This document shows positions 53,237-61,048 of a stretch of DNA of 64,000 nt, in pieces; position 1 is the stretch's first letter; each line of letters opens with the position of its first letter. The notes under the pieces were generated by a model, which saw nothing but the letters and a program-made list of their open reading frames with translations, ran no database searches and was not told the origin of the DNA. Made by a program: the position numbers and the translations under genes. Origin of the DNA: JAZKFT01 sp039925965 (GTDB lineage Bacteria; Bacteroidota; Bacteroidia; Chitinophagales; Chitinophagaceae). The stretch lies in contig JBDSXW010000094.1 of the NCBI GenBank assembly GCA_039925965.1, positions 101,411 to 165,410 on the forward strand, written 5' to 3'.

Positions 53237-53306
53237 GATGTTTTGATGTATGATGTAGGATAGGAGAAAGGATTTTTTGATGTCGGATGGCTGATGTCTG
53301 ATTTTG
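53237..53306. repeat. GATGT-word repeat upstream of coaX
   Basis: TTTTGATGT occurs twice (53241-53249 and 53275-53283), each followed by variants of GATGT and GGAT. It is upstream of the coaX ATG and does not code. Confidence 0.5.
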
Positions 53307-53424
53307 GAATTGTAAGGATGTTTATTGATGCAAACGACGCCAAAAGAATCTGTGACAAAATAAATGGTTCTCCTTGTTGAAATGTACGATTGCAGGGAGC
53401 GCGGTGGAATTAAATTTATCTGAA

Positions 53425-53639
53425 ATGTCCTTTTGCCTACCAATTAAAAGAAGAACTTTGCAATTTAGAAATGTAAACATTACCCAGCAGGAATTAGCAG
53501 AGAAGGTGGAGGTTTCCCGTCAAACTATTAATTCTATTGAGGCAGACAGGTATACCCATCGACCAAACTGGCGCTGAAAATATCAGCGATCTTCCAAAAG
53601 CAGGTCAATGAATTTTTTGAGTGGGAGGAAGGCGATTAA
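53425..53639 (+). pseudogene. Frameshifted XRE-family transcriptional regulator
   Basis: The frame ending at 53577 carries the helix-turn-helix NITQQELAEKVEVSRQTINSIEADRYT, then runs into unrelated sequence. One base less or more near 53552-53558 (a CCC run) restores PSTKLALKISAIFQKQVNEFFEWEEGD and a stop at 53637-53639. That is the usual C-terminus of the 66-70 residue Bacteroidota XRE regulators. No neighbouring membrane partner gene was found. Confidence 0.75.
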
Positions 53640-53755
53640 GTAGTATTTACTGGCTGGTTTCGGGAAAACGGAAGAGCGCGGGCTATACGAGGGAAATATA
53701 AATGTCTACGAACCGTTGCCTACCTAGCCACTTACTATTCCCCTCTTGCCTCCAA

Positions 53756-54391
53756 CTAAAACTCAAATCCTTTCAGATCCCTGAAATGGCCGTTCAGTTT
53801 TACTTTTTCTTTTAGTGCATCCATGCCGGCAATAATAGGTAAAACCTTGGCGAGATGGCGTTTCAGGTATTCCTGCCGCTGGTCTTCACGTACCAGTTGT
53901 AGCAACTCATATTCTTCCTCGAGGTTGAGACCGGCATGATGGGCGATATCGTAGCTGATCAGTTCTTCGTCGGGCTTTTTAAATTGCTTGGTGATGTTGA
54001 GCAATTTATGCAGTTCCCGGATGCCCTGCAGAATTGCGGGCATTGCGTCGATTCTTGTTTGGAGAGCAAGTTCCTGGTGGGTAACAATGGCGCCGCTAAA
54101 TAATTTGCCCGGCACTTCTTTGATAATCTCCAGCATCCTGAAGATGCCGAGACCCTTTGTCCGGATGTCCATTTTGCCATCCTTGTATACTTCGAAGACA
54201 TCGCTCACTGTTACCATGGCGCCATAGTCCATCACTTTTTCGCTGATGACTACAGGAATGCCGAAGGGCTTGTTTTCTGCGAAACATTCAGTAATGAGTT
54301 GTTTATATCGTTCTTCGAAAATGTGCAGGTTGAGTTCCTCACCTGGGTACACCACAATACCAAGGGGAAAGAGGGGAATGAAATTGGTCAT
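53756..54391 (-). CDS. LON N-terminal (substrate-binding) domain protein
   Basis: A 211-residue protein that starts IPLFPLGIVVYPGEELNLHIFEERYKQLITECF, the LAN/LON substrate-binding fold, with no AAA+ or protease domain. Such proteins are thought to bind unfolded protein or act as adapters. The C-terminal part is helical and ends with GHFRDLKGFEF. Confidence 0.88.
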   Translation of the reverse strand: MTNFIPLFPLGIVVYPGEELNLHIFEERYKQLITECFAENKPFGIPVVISEKVMDYGAMVTVSDVFEVYKDGKMDIRTKGLGIFRMLEIIKEVPGKLFSGAIVTHQELALQTRIDAMPAILQGIRELHKLLNITKQFKKPDEELISYDIAHHAGLNLEEEYELLQLVREDQRQEYLKRHLAKVLPIIAGMDALKEKVKLNGHFRDLKGFEF

Positions 54392-54458
54392 CCTGCAAAT
54401 TAACCAATCCCAATATTCCAGTGTCCCATTATGATAATTTTTGTTGGAAGGATAAAGG

Positions 54459-54634
54459 CGCGGATGAAGCGGATAGAACGGATAACAGCGGAATTATTTT
54501 GAAAGTATCCCGATGGCAAAACGTGTCATCTGCGAAAATCTGTTTCATCCGTGTCGTCACTATTTCCATCCACGCCAAAACCTGTCTTGCCCAGATATCA
54601 TTCGCGGAAATCCGTCACCTACGATTCATCCGCG
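54459..54634. repeat. CGGATGAA-word inverted repeats
   Basis: CGCGGATGAA (54459-54468) and TTCATCCGCG (54625-54634) are exact inverted copies. Between them are further partial copies such as CGGATAGAACGGATAA and TCATCCGTG. The space, 54392-54685, holds no gene. Confidence 0.65.
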
Positions 54635-54673
54635 TTTTCACCAACTCCGGCACATCCATCAATTTCAAACGCC

Positions 54674-54681
54674 TATTTTTG
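54674..54681 (+). promoter_or_regulatory. -7 box directly before the LPS glycosyltransferase start
   Basis: TATTTTTG matches TAnnTTTG but ends only four bases before the ATG at 54686. The expected transcript would begin at or next to the AUG, a leaderless message, if the box is used. Confidence 0.35.
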
Positions 54682-54685
54682 AAGC

Positions 54686-55465
54686 ATGAGTTCTATAAGC
54701 GCCATTATTATTTCTTTTAACGAAGCGGCTCGTATAGGCGATTGCCTGAAAAGCCTGCAGGGCGTGGCAGATGAAGTAATAGTGGTAGATAATGGCTCAA
54801 CAGACGGCACACAAGCCATAGCCGAAACCCTTGGGGCTAAAGTATTCCAACAGGCATGGTTGGGTTATGGTCCACAAAAAAACTTTGCCATCAGCAAAAC
54901 CACGCAAGACTGGATATTACAGGTAGACTGCGACGAGCGGCTGGATGAAAGTCTTCGTGCAACAATTATTGCCTTAAAAAATGGAGCGATGAATGGTGCC
55001 TACGAAATTCCATTCCTTCACAATTACTATGGAAAATTCATCAGGCATGGATTGCAGTTTCCTGATAAAAAATTACGGCTGTGGAATAAGCAGTATTTTA
55101 TTTGGGATGACAGGCAGGTACATGAAAGCCTGCTGATTCCTGAGGGGTTTCCCATTACCCGGCTGAAGGGTTTTATGCTCCATTACAGCTATACCAGCCT
55201 GGAACATCATATCTCCAAAAGCAACCGCTACAGCACGGAAGGCGCCATACAGCTGTATCGGAAAGGCAAGAAAAACTATTGGTGGAAGATATGGATCAGT
55301 CCAGGCTTCACTTTTTTCAATGCCTACATTATCAGGATGGGCCTGCTGGATGGATGGCATGGGTTTGTGATTGCTAAAATGGAAGCCTCCACCACTTTTA
55401 TGAAGTATGCCAAGCTCTGGGAGCTTTGGAAAAATGGCGGCGGAGACCAGCCAGTAAATCTATAA
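54686..55465 (+). CDS. LPS core glycosyltransferase family 2 (WaaE-like)
   Basis: A 259-residue GT-A glycosyltransferase with SAIIISFNEAARIGDCLKSL, VVDNGSTDGT, LQVDCDERLDESLR as the metal-binding region and IPFLHNYYGKFIRHG, features of the WaaE/KdtX glucosyltransferases of lipopolysaccharide core. No membrane helix. The acceptor is probably the Kdo-heptose region; kdsB and lptC elsewhere in the window fit an LPS-making cell. Confidence 0.9.
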   Translation: MSSISAIIISFNEAARIGDCLKSLQGVADEVIVVDNGSTDGTQAIAETLGAKVFQQAWLGYGPQKNFAISKTTQDWILQVDCDERLDESLRATIIALKNGAMNGAYEIPFLHNYYGKFIRHGLQFPDKKLRLWNKQYFIWDDRQVHESLLIPEGFPITRLKGFMLHYSYTSLEHHISKSNRYSTEGAIQLYRKGKKNYWWKIWISPGFTFFNAYIIRMGLLDGWHGFVIAKMEASTTFMKYAKLWELWKNGGGDQPVNL

Positions 55466-55695
55466 GGCCATCCTAACATTTGTATTTCAATGTTAAGCAC
55501 TATTTGCCTCTGGCACATGCGCATTTGAATAAATAACATTGGGATGAAGCTTCGGGTTAGTGGCGAAGTCCTTTTGTAAAATCAGCCCCTCATTTTCCAA
55601 TCTAAGGCATCATTTTATCTTATTAACTTGATGCCAATGCGGCTTCTTCGGCAAAGATGGAAGACAGGGGGCGCCTAAGGAAGAAGCTGCACTTC

Positions 55696-56673
55696 TCAGG
55701 AAAGGGTATACCGCTTGACCAGGCTTTTACAAATGCTTTCAACACTCTGTGGCAGCGGCGTGTAGCTAAAATTGGGTAATGCTTTCAGTAACTTACTATT
55801 GTCAAAATCGGCTATAGCCAATGCGGTAGCTGCGGTTTCTTTGGTCACCAATGGGTCTTTATGGGTAAACCAACTTTTCACTTTTTCCAGCCGCCACACA
55901 ACGGCAGCGAGAAAAGGAGTAACTAATTTTTGTGGTCGCTTTTTTCCGAAGCTATCGGCGATCATAAAAAATAAATCCTTATAACTCCTGTTTTCCGCAC
56001 TTACTACAAAACGTTCTGCGTTGATATCGCTGTTCATCAGTTGCATCATCACCCGTACAATATCATCTGCATCTACAAAGCCGGTGCCACCGGTACTGTA
56101 CCAAGGGAACCCTTTGTATATATTTTTAAAAATCGCCATGCTACCTTTTTCCCAATCGCCATGGCGGCCAATGATGATCGATGGATTTATGATCACCGCA
56201 TTAAGACCTTCGCCAACGCCACGCCATACTTCCACTTCACCCAGGTACTTGGTTTTACCATATTCGCTATTGCTGGTGTCTTCGGTCCAGTTCATACTTT
56301 CATTGATCATCTGGCCGGGACGGATGCGGCCCAATGCCGCCACGCTGCTTACATGCACTAGTTTCTCTACACCGGCATCCAGGCAGGCATTCACAATATT
56401 AGCCGTGCCTTCAATATTTACCCGGTGCAGTTCTTTTTTATCTTTTGCATTAAACGATACATAGCCCGCGCAATGATATACATGCGAAACGCCTTCCATA
56501 GCTTCTTCGAGTGCCACCACATCCAGGATATCTGCCTTAAACCATTCAGCAGCATGGGCTAAAGTTGGAGGAATTACCGTGCGGTAAATAGCACGTGTCA
56601 GGATCCCTTGTTGGTGCATTTGCTCTATAAGATGCGCACCCAACATGCCAGTGCCGCCAGTGATTAAAATCAT
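55696..56673 (-). CDS. NAD-dependent epimerase/dehydratase family protein
   Basis: A 325-residue extended SDR. It has the NAD motif ITGGTGMLGAHL and YGKTK (the YxxxK active-site pair) with an upstream Ser in VHVSSVAAL. The middle INPSIIIGRHGDWEKGSM matches dihydroflavonol-reductase-like SDRs. The substrate is unknown. It stands alone, followed by the acyl-CoA dehydrogenase gene. Confidence 0.9.
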   Translation of the reverse strand: MILITGGTGMLGAHLIEQMHQQGILTRAIYRTVIPPTLAHAAEWFKADILDVVALEEAMEGVSHVYHCAGYVSFNAKDKKELHRVNIEGTANIVNACLDAGVEKLVHVSSVAALGRIRPGQMINESMNWTEDTSNSEYGKTKYLGEVEVWRGVGEGLNAVIINPSIIIGRHGDWEKGSMAIFKNIYKGFPWYSTGGTGFVDADDIVRVMMQLMNSDINAERFVVSAENRSYKDLFFMIADSFGKKRPQKLVTPFLAAVVWRLEKVKSWFTHKDPLVTKETAATALAIADFDNSKLLKALPNFSYTPLPQSVESICKSLVKRYTLS

Positions 56674-56811
56674 TCTAAAGGTGTAAGGTTTAAGGTATGT
56701 AGTGTAGCGTTATAGAATAAGGGTAAGGTGGTGGCGAAAAGTAGCGTAAAAGTATGTTAGCGTGTCCGGGGTTCCCGCAAAAACCGGCCCAAGACTTTAC
56801 GTTCTAAGCTC

Positions 56812-57678
56812 TCACCTTGAACCTTCTTCGTAATCATAAAATCCTTTGCCTGTTTTCCTTCCCAGATTTCCAGCATCCACCTTTTCCTTTTGTAAAAGGG
56901 AAGGCTTTAATCTTTCGGGCTTGCCAAGGGCGTCGTATACGATATTGCTTACGGCATAGTTGATGTCCATGCCGATCAGGTCCATCAGTTTAAAGGGCCC
57001 CATTTTAAAACCGTTGGCTTCCAGAAGTGCATCCACCGTTTCGATGGTGGCGATGCCCTGTTCCACCAGTTTCATGGCTTCGAGGTAGTAGGGTCGGGCT
57101 ACACGGTTCACAATAAAGCCGGGTGCATCTTTACAAATCACTGGCGTTTTACCCAGGGTTTTTGTAAGCTCATAAATAGCCTGTACTGCTGTTTCATCAG
57201 TCTGTGCACCTTTTACCACTTCTACCAGTTTCATAACGGGTGCGGGATTAAAAAAATGCATGCCCACAACGCGATTCGGCAACAAAATTTGTTGCTGCAA
57301 CAAAGTGATTGAAAGTGAGGAAGTGTTGGTTGCGAACAAGGTTTCTGCGGGATTGATCTTCGCCAGTTGATTGAATAATCCGGCTTTTATTTCGAGCTTT
57401 TCTACAATGGCTTCTATGATCAATTCTGCTTTACAATCGCCCCCCTGGCTGGTATACTGAATGCGGCCCAGCATGTCTTCTTTTGCTTCCGGTGTAATCT
57501 TCTGTTTATCTTCCAGCCAATGCAGGCCTTTTTCTATGGCCAGCTTTCCTTTTAGGAGCATCTCCGCATTAACATCAAACAAAATGGTGTTATAACCTGC
57601 AGCTACGCATGTTTGTGCAATACCACTTCCCATGGTACCGGCGCCGCAAACGCATATGGTAGTAATTGTAGGATACAT
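56812..57678 (-). CDS. 3-hydroxybutyryl-CoA dehydrogenase
   Basis: A 288-residue protein with the NAD-binding GAGTMGSGIAQTCVAAG at the N-terminus, the catalytic His in VVGMHFFNPAPVMKLVEVV and the C-terminal GRKTGKGFYDY. It oxidises L-3-hydroxyacyl-CoA for beta-oxidation or the butyrate route. ATG 57678 is preferred over a TTG at 57690. Confidence 0.95.
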   Translation of the reverse strand: MYPTITTICVCGAGTMGSGIAQTCVAAGYNTILFDVNAEMLLKGKLAIEKGLHWLEDKQKITPEAKEDMLGRIQYTSQGGDCKAELIIEAIVEKLEIKAGLFNQLAKINPAETLFATNTSSLSITLLQQQILLPNRVVGMHFFNPAPVMKLVEVVKGAQTDETAVQAIYELTKTLGKTPVICKDAPGFIVNRVARPYYLEAMKLVEQGIATIETVDALLEANGFKMGPFKLMDLIGMDINYAVSNIVYDALGKPERLKPSLLQKEKVDAGNLGRKTGKGFYDYEEGSR

Positions 57679-57810
57679 GTTTTTTTGCAAACCTGTTTTG
57701 GTGCCGTGGCGGTTAACGGTTATTTTGAAGCATGAAAATAAACCAATCCGGTTGTAAGGCTTTTCATTATTTCCTTATTGGCTTGCTTACCGTAAATATT
57801 GGTTCCTGTT

Positions 57811-57963
57811 ATGCAATCCGGGCCTAAAATACTGCAAACTGAAGCTGAAGAACTATGTGAAATTACCTTTTCGATAATTATAGCAGCAGCTACTGCCATC
57901 CAATATTTGGAAAGTAAACACAGGAGTGATATTGAAACATTAATTGCTAAGATCGAATCTTAG
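57811..57963 (+). CDS. Short open frame, 50 codons, uncertain
   Basis: ATG 57811 to TAG 57963, reading through ...QTEAEELCEITFSIIIAAATAIQ... It could be a small membrane protein or the tail of a lost gene. Its end overlaps the 3' end of the unknown secreted gene by 24 bases, on the opposite strand. No promoter or ribosome site was found. Confidence 0.25.
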   Translation: MQSGPKILQTEAEELCEITFSIIIAAATAIQYLESKHRSDIETLIAKIES

Positions 57964-59568
57964 GATTGAATTTTTATTCGAACTTTCCGCGGTTAAATAC
58001 ACCTCCCTTCCAAGCATATTGCCATGTCTTGGCATGATATAGTGAGCATCATCGTTAATGAATAATACCGTCCTGGTATACTTTCCGGTGGCTGCATCCA
58101 ACGTTAGTGCAAAACAATCAGCATGAGTGAGGTAACCGATCGGTTCGACACGTTGTCCCAATCCTACCACATTCGTGTTTCTCTTATGGTCATTAAACAC
58201 GATTGTTATTTTACCGGCAGAAGGAAATACGCCGGCACCGCTGTAGAAGGGCCGGTTATTACTACGGCTGAAATAACTTTTACCAATTGACATAACATTG
58301 TTTGTCATGGTAAACAATTCCCATTGTTTCCTGGGTACTACATGTACCCAATTAATAGTTCCCGGCGCATCAATTCTACACATCAAAAGGTCGCCCCAAT
58401 GATATACTTCCTGGTATACATTGGCAGAACTCTGAACACCTGAAACAGGGAGTATATAACTATTGCACTTTTCGGCAATTATTACTACACCGCTGTCGGC
58501 CGTGAAAGAAATATTGGTAACCTGTACATGCTTAGGGAAACCTTCTCCTTTTCTTTCCACACCTCTAAGCCATTCTCTTTCCTGTATTACAGATTTGGTT
58601 ACTTCGCCAATTGGGGCATCATCAGGTGTGTTCAACATTGTGACCGGAGTATCAAAGTCTTTCTGATTCTTTGAAATAACATTACCGGTTTGCGGGTCAA
58701 TTCGCTGCACCAGCATGCCCGTAATTTCCTTCCCCCCTTTTTCATCGCTAAGAAAACACACCAGCATTATTTCTTTATTCAGAGTCTGAAGCCAGTGGGA
58801 CGCAACAACCCATTTTCCGGATACTTCTGTATCGATTTCTTTTAACTTTTTACCCTGCCCGTCATAGATCCGGAAATTATAATTACCACAACAAAGGGTT
58901 TTGGGTTTTCCTTCCTCATTTTCCGGTATTCTAACTGTCACCGCCACATTTCCCCCTGAAGTATATAATACGTCATTCAAAAAAAAAGCTTTGGCCTCGA
59001 ATTCGTTGGTGATACTGATAGGGTTGGAGACAGGCTTCAGATTGGTATTGTATTTCTGTATTTCAAAATTAGTTTTTTGCCCGCTTGGCAAAAAACTAAC
59101 GATAACCATATTATTACTGTCAGCAGTGTAACCTATATGGTAATTAACATAGCGATCCCGTTCCGATTTCAAACTCACGATTTCCTGCCAATCGCCCGAT
59201 TGCTCCCCTGTATTTTTATCAATCTCCAGACCAAAAAGGGTAAGTTTTTTTTCTCTTTTTAAATAGTCAGTTGCTAATAAAAAAATTTTATCCTTTAAAA
59301 CGAAAAATCTTTCGAAGTCTTTGCCTTTTAATTCTTTACCATAGTCATTACTGTATAGCAGTTTAAAATCTTTATCCAGCCTGGTCAGTGTACCCTGTTC
59401 AAAGCTAAATTGCCCTTCCAGGTAAATACCTGATTGATCCAAAAGCACAACTTTCGGTCCATTGCTACCATTTTTCATTTTGAATTCCTTGCTCCAGGTA
59501 ATATTTGGCTTTTGAGCATAACAGATTACGGCACTTAGCAGAAGTGCAGCCGAAATTAATTTTTTCAT
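57940..59568 (-). CDS. Secreted protein of unknown function
   Basis: A 542-residue protein with a clear signal peptide (MKKLISAALLLSAVICYAQ). The rest has strand-and-turn spacing like a beta-propeller (for example LTRLDKDFKLLYSNDYGKEL and RIDPQTGNVISKNQKDFD). No catalytic motif or sorting domain was seen. I do not recognise the family. Confidence 0.7.
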   Translation of the reverse strand: MKKLISAALLLSAVICYAQKPNITWSKEFKMKNGSNGPKVVLLDQSGIYLEGQFSFEQGTLTRLDKDFKLLYSNDYGKELKGKDFERFFVLKDKIFLLATDYLKREKKLTLFGLEIDKNTGEQSGDWQEIVSLKSERDRYVNYHIGYTADSNNMVIVSFLPSGQKTNFEIQKYNTNLKPVSNPISITNEFEAKAFFLNDVLYTSGGNVAVTVRIPENEEGKPKTLCCGNYNFRIYDGQGKKLKEIDTEVSGKWVVASHWLQTLNKEIMLVCFLSDEKGGKEITGMLVQRIDPQTGNVISKNQKDFDTPVTMLNTPDDAPIGEVTKSVIQEREWLRGVERKGEGFPKHVQVTNISFTADSGVVIIAEKCNSYILPVSGVQSSANVYQEVYHWGDLLMCRIDAPGTINWVHVVPRKQWELFTMTNNVMSIGKSYFSRSNNRPFYSGAGVFPSAGKITIVFNDHKRNTNVVGLGQRVEPIGYLTHADCFALTLDAATGKYTRTVLFINDDAHYIMPRHGNMLGREVYLTAESSNKNSILRFDLSN

Positions 59569-59605
59569 TTATAAGGGAGCTAGGGTCAATAGTTGTATTT
59601 AAAAG

Positions 59606-60637
59606 CTACACCGCACTCGTAAACTGCCTCAAAAACCGCACGTCATTTTCACTAAACAGCCGCAAGTCTTTTACCTGGTATTTCAGCATGGTGATGCGTT
59701 CGATACCCATGCCAAATGCAAAGCCGGTGTATTTATTTGGGTCAATACCGCAGTTGGTTAATACGTTGGGATGCACCATGCCACAGCCGAGAATTTCTAC
59801 CCAGCCCGTATGCTTGCATACGTTGCAACCGCTGCCGCCGCAGATCAGGCAACTGATATCCATTTCGGCACTGGGCTCGGTGAAAGGGAAATAGCTGGGG
59901 CGAAACCGTACTTTAAAGTCGCTGCCAAACATTTCTTTTACAAAAAAGTAGAGCGTCTGTTTCAGATCGGCGAAGCTCACGTTTTCGGCGATATACAATC
60001 CCTCCACCTGGTGGAAAAAGCAATGGGCACGGGCGCTGATGGTTTCGTTTCGGAATACGCGTCCGGGCATAATCATGCGGATGGGGAGTTTACCTTTTTC
60101 CATTTCGCGTACCTGTACGCTGCTGGTATGCGTACGCAATACCCAGGCAGGATTCTGCGAGATGTAGAACGTGTCCTGCATATCCCTTGCCGGATGATCT
60201 GCGGGAAGGTTCAGGGCCCCAAAGTTATGCCAGTCGTCCTCTATTTCGGGGCCTTCGGCCACGGCGAATCCGAGCCTGCGGAATATGGCTACGATCTGGT
60301 TACGGATCAGCGATATAGGATGTCTGCTCCCCAACGGAAGTTCATCGCCCGGCAATGAAAAATCAAATGATTCTCCGGCACTTTCTTCCTTGGTCATCGC
60401 GCTAGCGCTTAGCTCCTCAAATTTGGCTTCTACATAGAACTTAAACTCATTCAGGATCTGACCGAATGCAGGTTTTTGTTCATTGGGCACGTTCTTCATT
60501 TCGCCCATGATGGCTTTTACGAGTCCCTTTGTACCCAGGTATTTGATACGAAAAGATTCCAGTGAGGCGGCATCAGTTGCTTGTGCATTGGCCACTTCCA
60601 ATTTGGTTGCTTCTATCTGATTCAGCAGTTGTTCCAT
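59606..60637 (-). CDS. pheS: Phenylalanyl-tRNA synthetase alpha subunit
   Basis: A 343-residue class II synthetase subunit. It has motif 2 (FRNETISARAHCFFHQVEGL), the PSYFPFTEPSAEMDISC region, a cysteine-rich CLICGGSGCNVCKHTGW insert and motif 3 (GFAFGMGIERITML). It charges tRNA-Phe with the beta subunit, which is not in this window. ATG 60637 is the family start. Confidence 0.96.
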   Translation of the reverse strand: MEQLLNQIEATKLEVANAQATDAASLESFRIKYLGTKGLVKAIMGEMKNVPNEQKPAFGQILNEFKFYVEAKFEELSASAMTKEESAGESFDFSLPGDELPLGSRHPISLIRNQIVAIFRRLGFAVAEGPEIEDDWHNFGALNLPADHPARDMQDTFYISQNPAWVLRTHTSSVQVREMEKGKLPIRMIMPGRVFRNETISARAHCFFHQVEGLYIAENVSFADLKQTLYFFVKEMFGSDFKVRFRPSYFPFTEPSAEMDISCLICGGSGCNVCKHTGWVEILGCGMVHPNVLTNCGIDPNKYTGFAFGMGIERITMLKYQVKDLRLFSENDVRFLRQFTSAV

Positions 60638-60642
60638 GGTGC

Positions 60643-60668
60643 CAAAGATAGGCGGTTTGGTGTTTTGC
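60643..60668 (-). promoter_or_regulatory. Putative pheS promoter, close to the start codon
   Basis: On the minus strand TATCTTTG (60650-60643) matches TAnnTTTG, with TTG upstream (around 60668) as a -33 element. The ATG follows only five bases after the box, so the message would be leaderless or nearly so. Confidence 0.45.
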
Positions 60669-60946
60669 AACCATTGCCTCAGTTTGTTAGGCCCCTCATT
60701 TATTTTCCTGTTATTGCGATGCTGGTAGCGAAATTTGCCCCGCTGTATACTGATTTTAGAATATCAGGCCCGTTGGTGGCAGTGGCAATTACGCTACACC
60801 AATGCTTGCTGTGGCTAAAAAATCATGCGCCCGCTTTTTTAGTCTGCACCTGCTCTATCAAATCTGCTTTATACTCTACCAAAGTTGCCCAATAATAAAA
60901 AAGTATTGAAATTTATGCTAACCCTTATTTTAAAAACCCGGATGCA

Positions 60947-60978
60947 CTTTAGATGGCTTAGGTTCGATAATACATTTG
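60947..60978 (+). promoter_or_regulatory. Putative promoter of the LytS-type kinase operon
   Basis: TACATTTG (60971-60978) matches TAnnTTTG, with TTTAG around 60948-60952 as a weak -33 element. It lies 70 bases before the start codon. The rest of 60669-61048 holds no gene. Confidence 0.4.
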
Positions 60979-61048
60979 TGCTGCTAAACCCTTTGCACGG
61001 TTGGCGGTTATAGTGCAAATTTGACCAGGACAATTAATCCAATATGGT

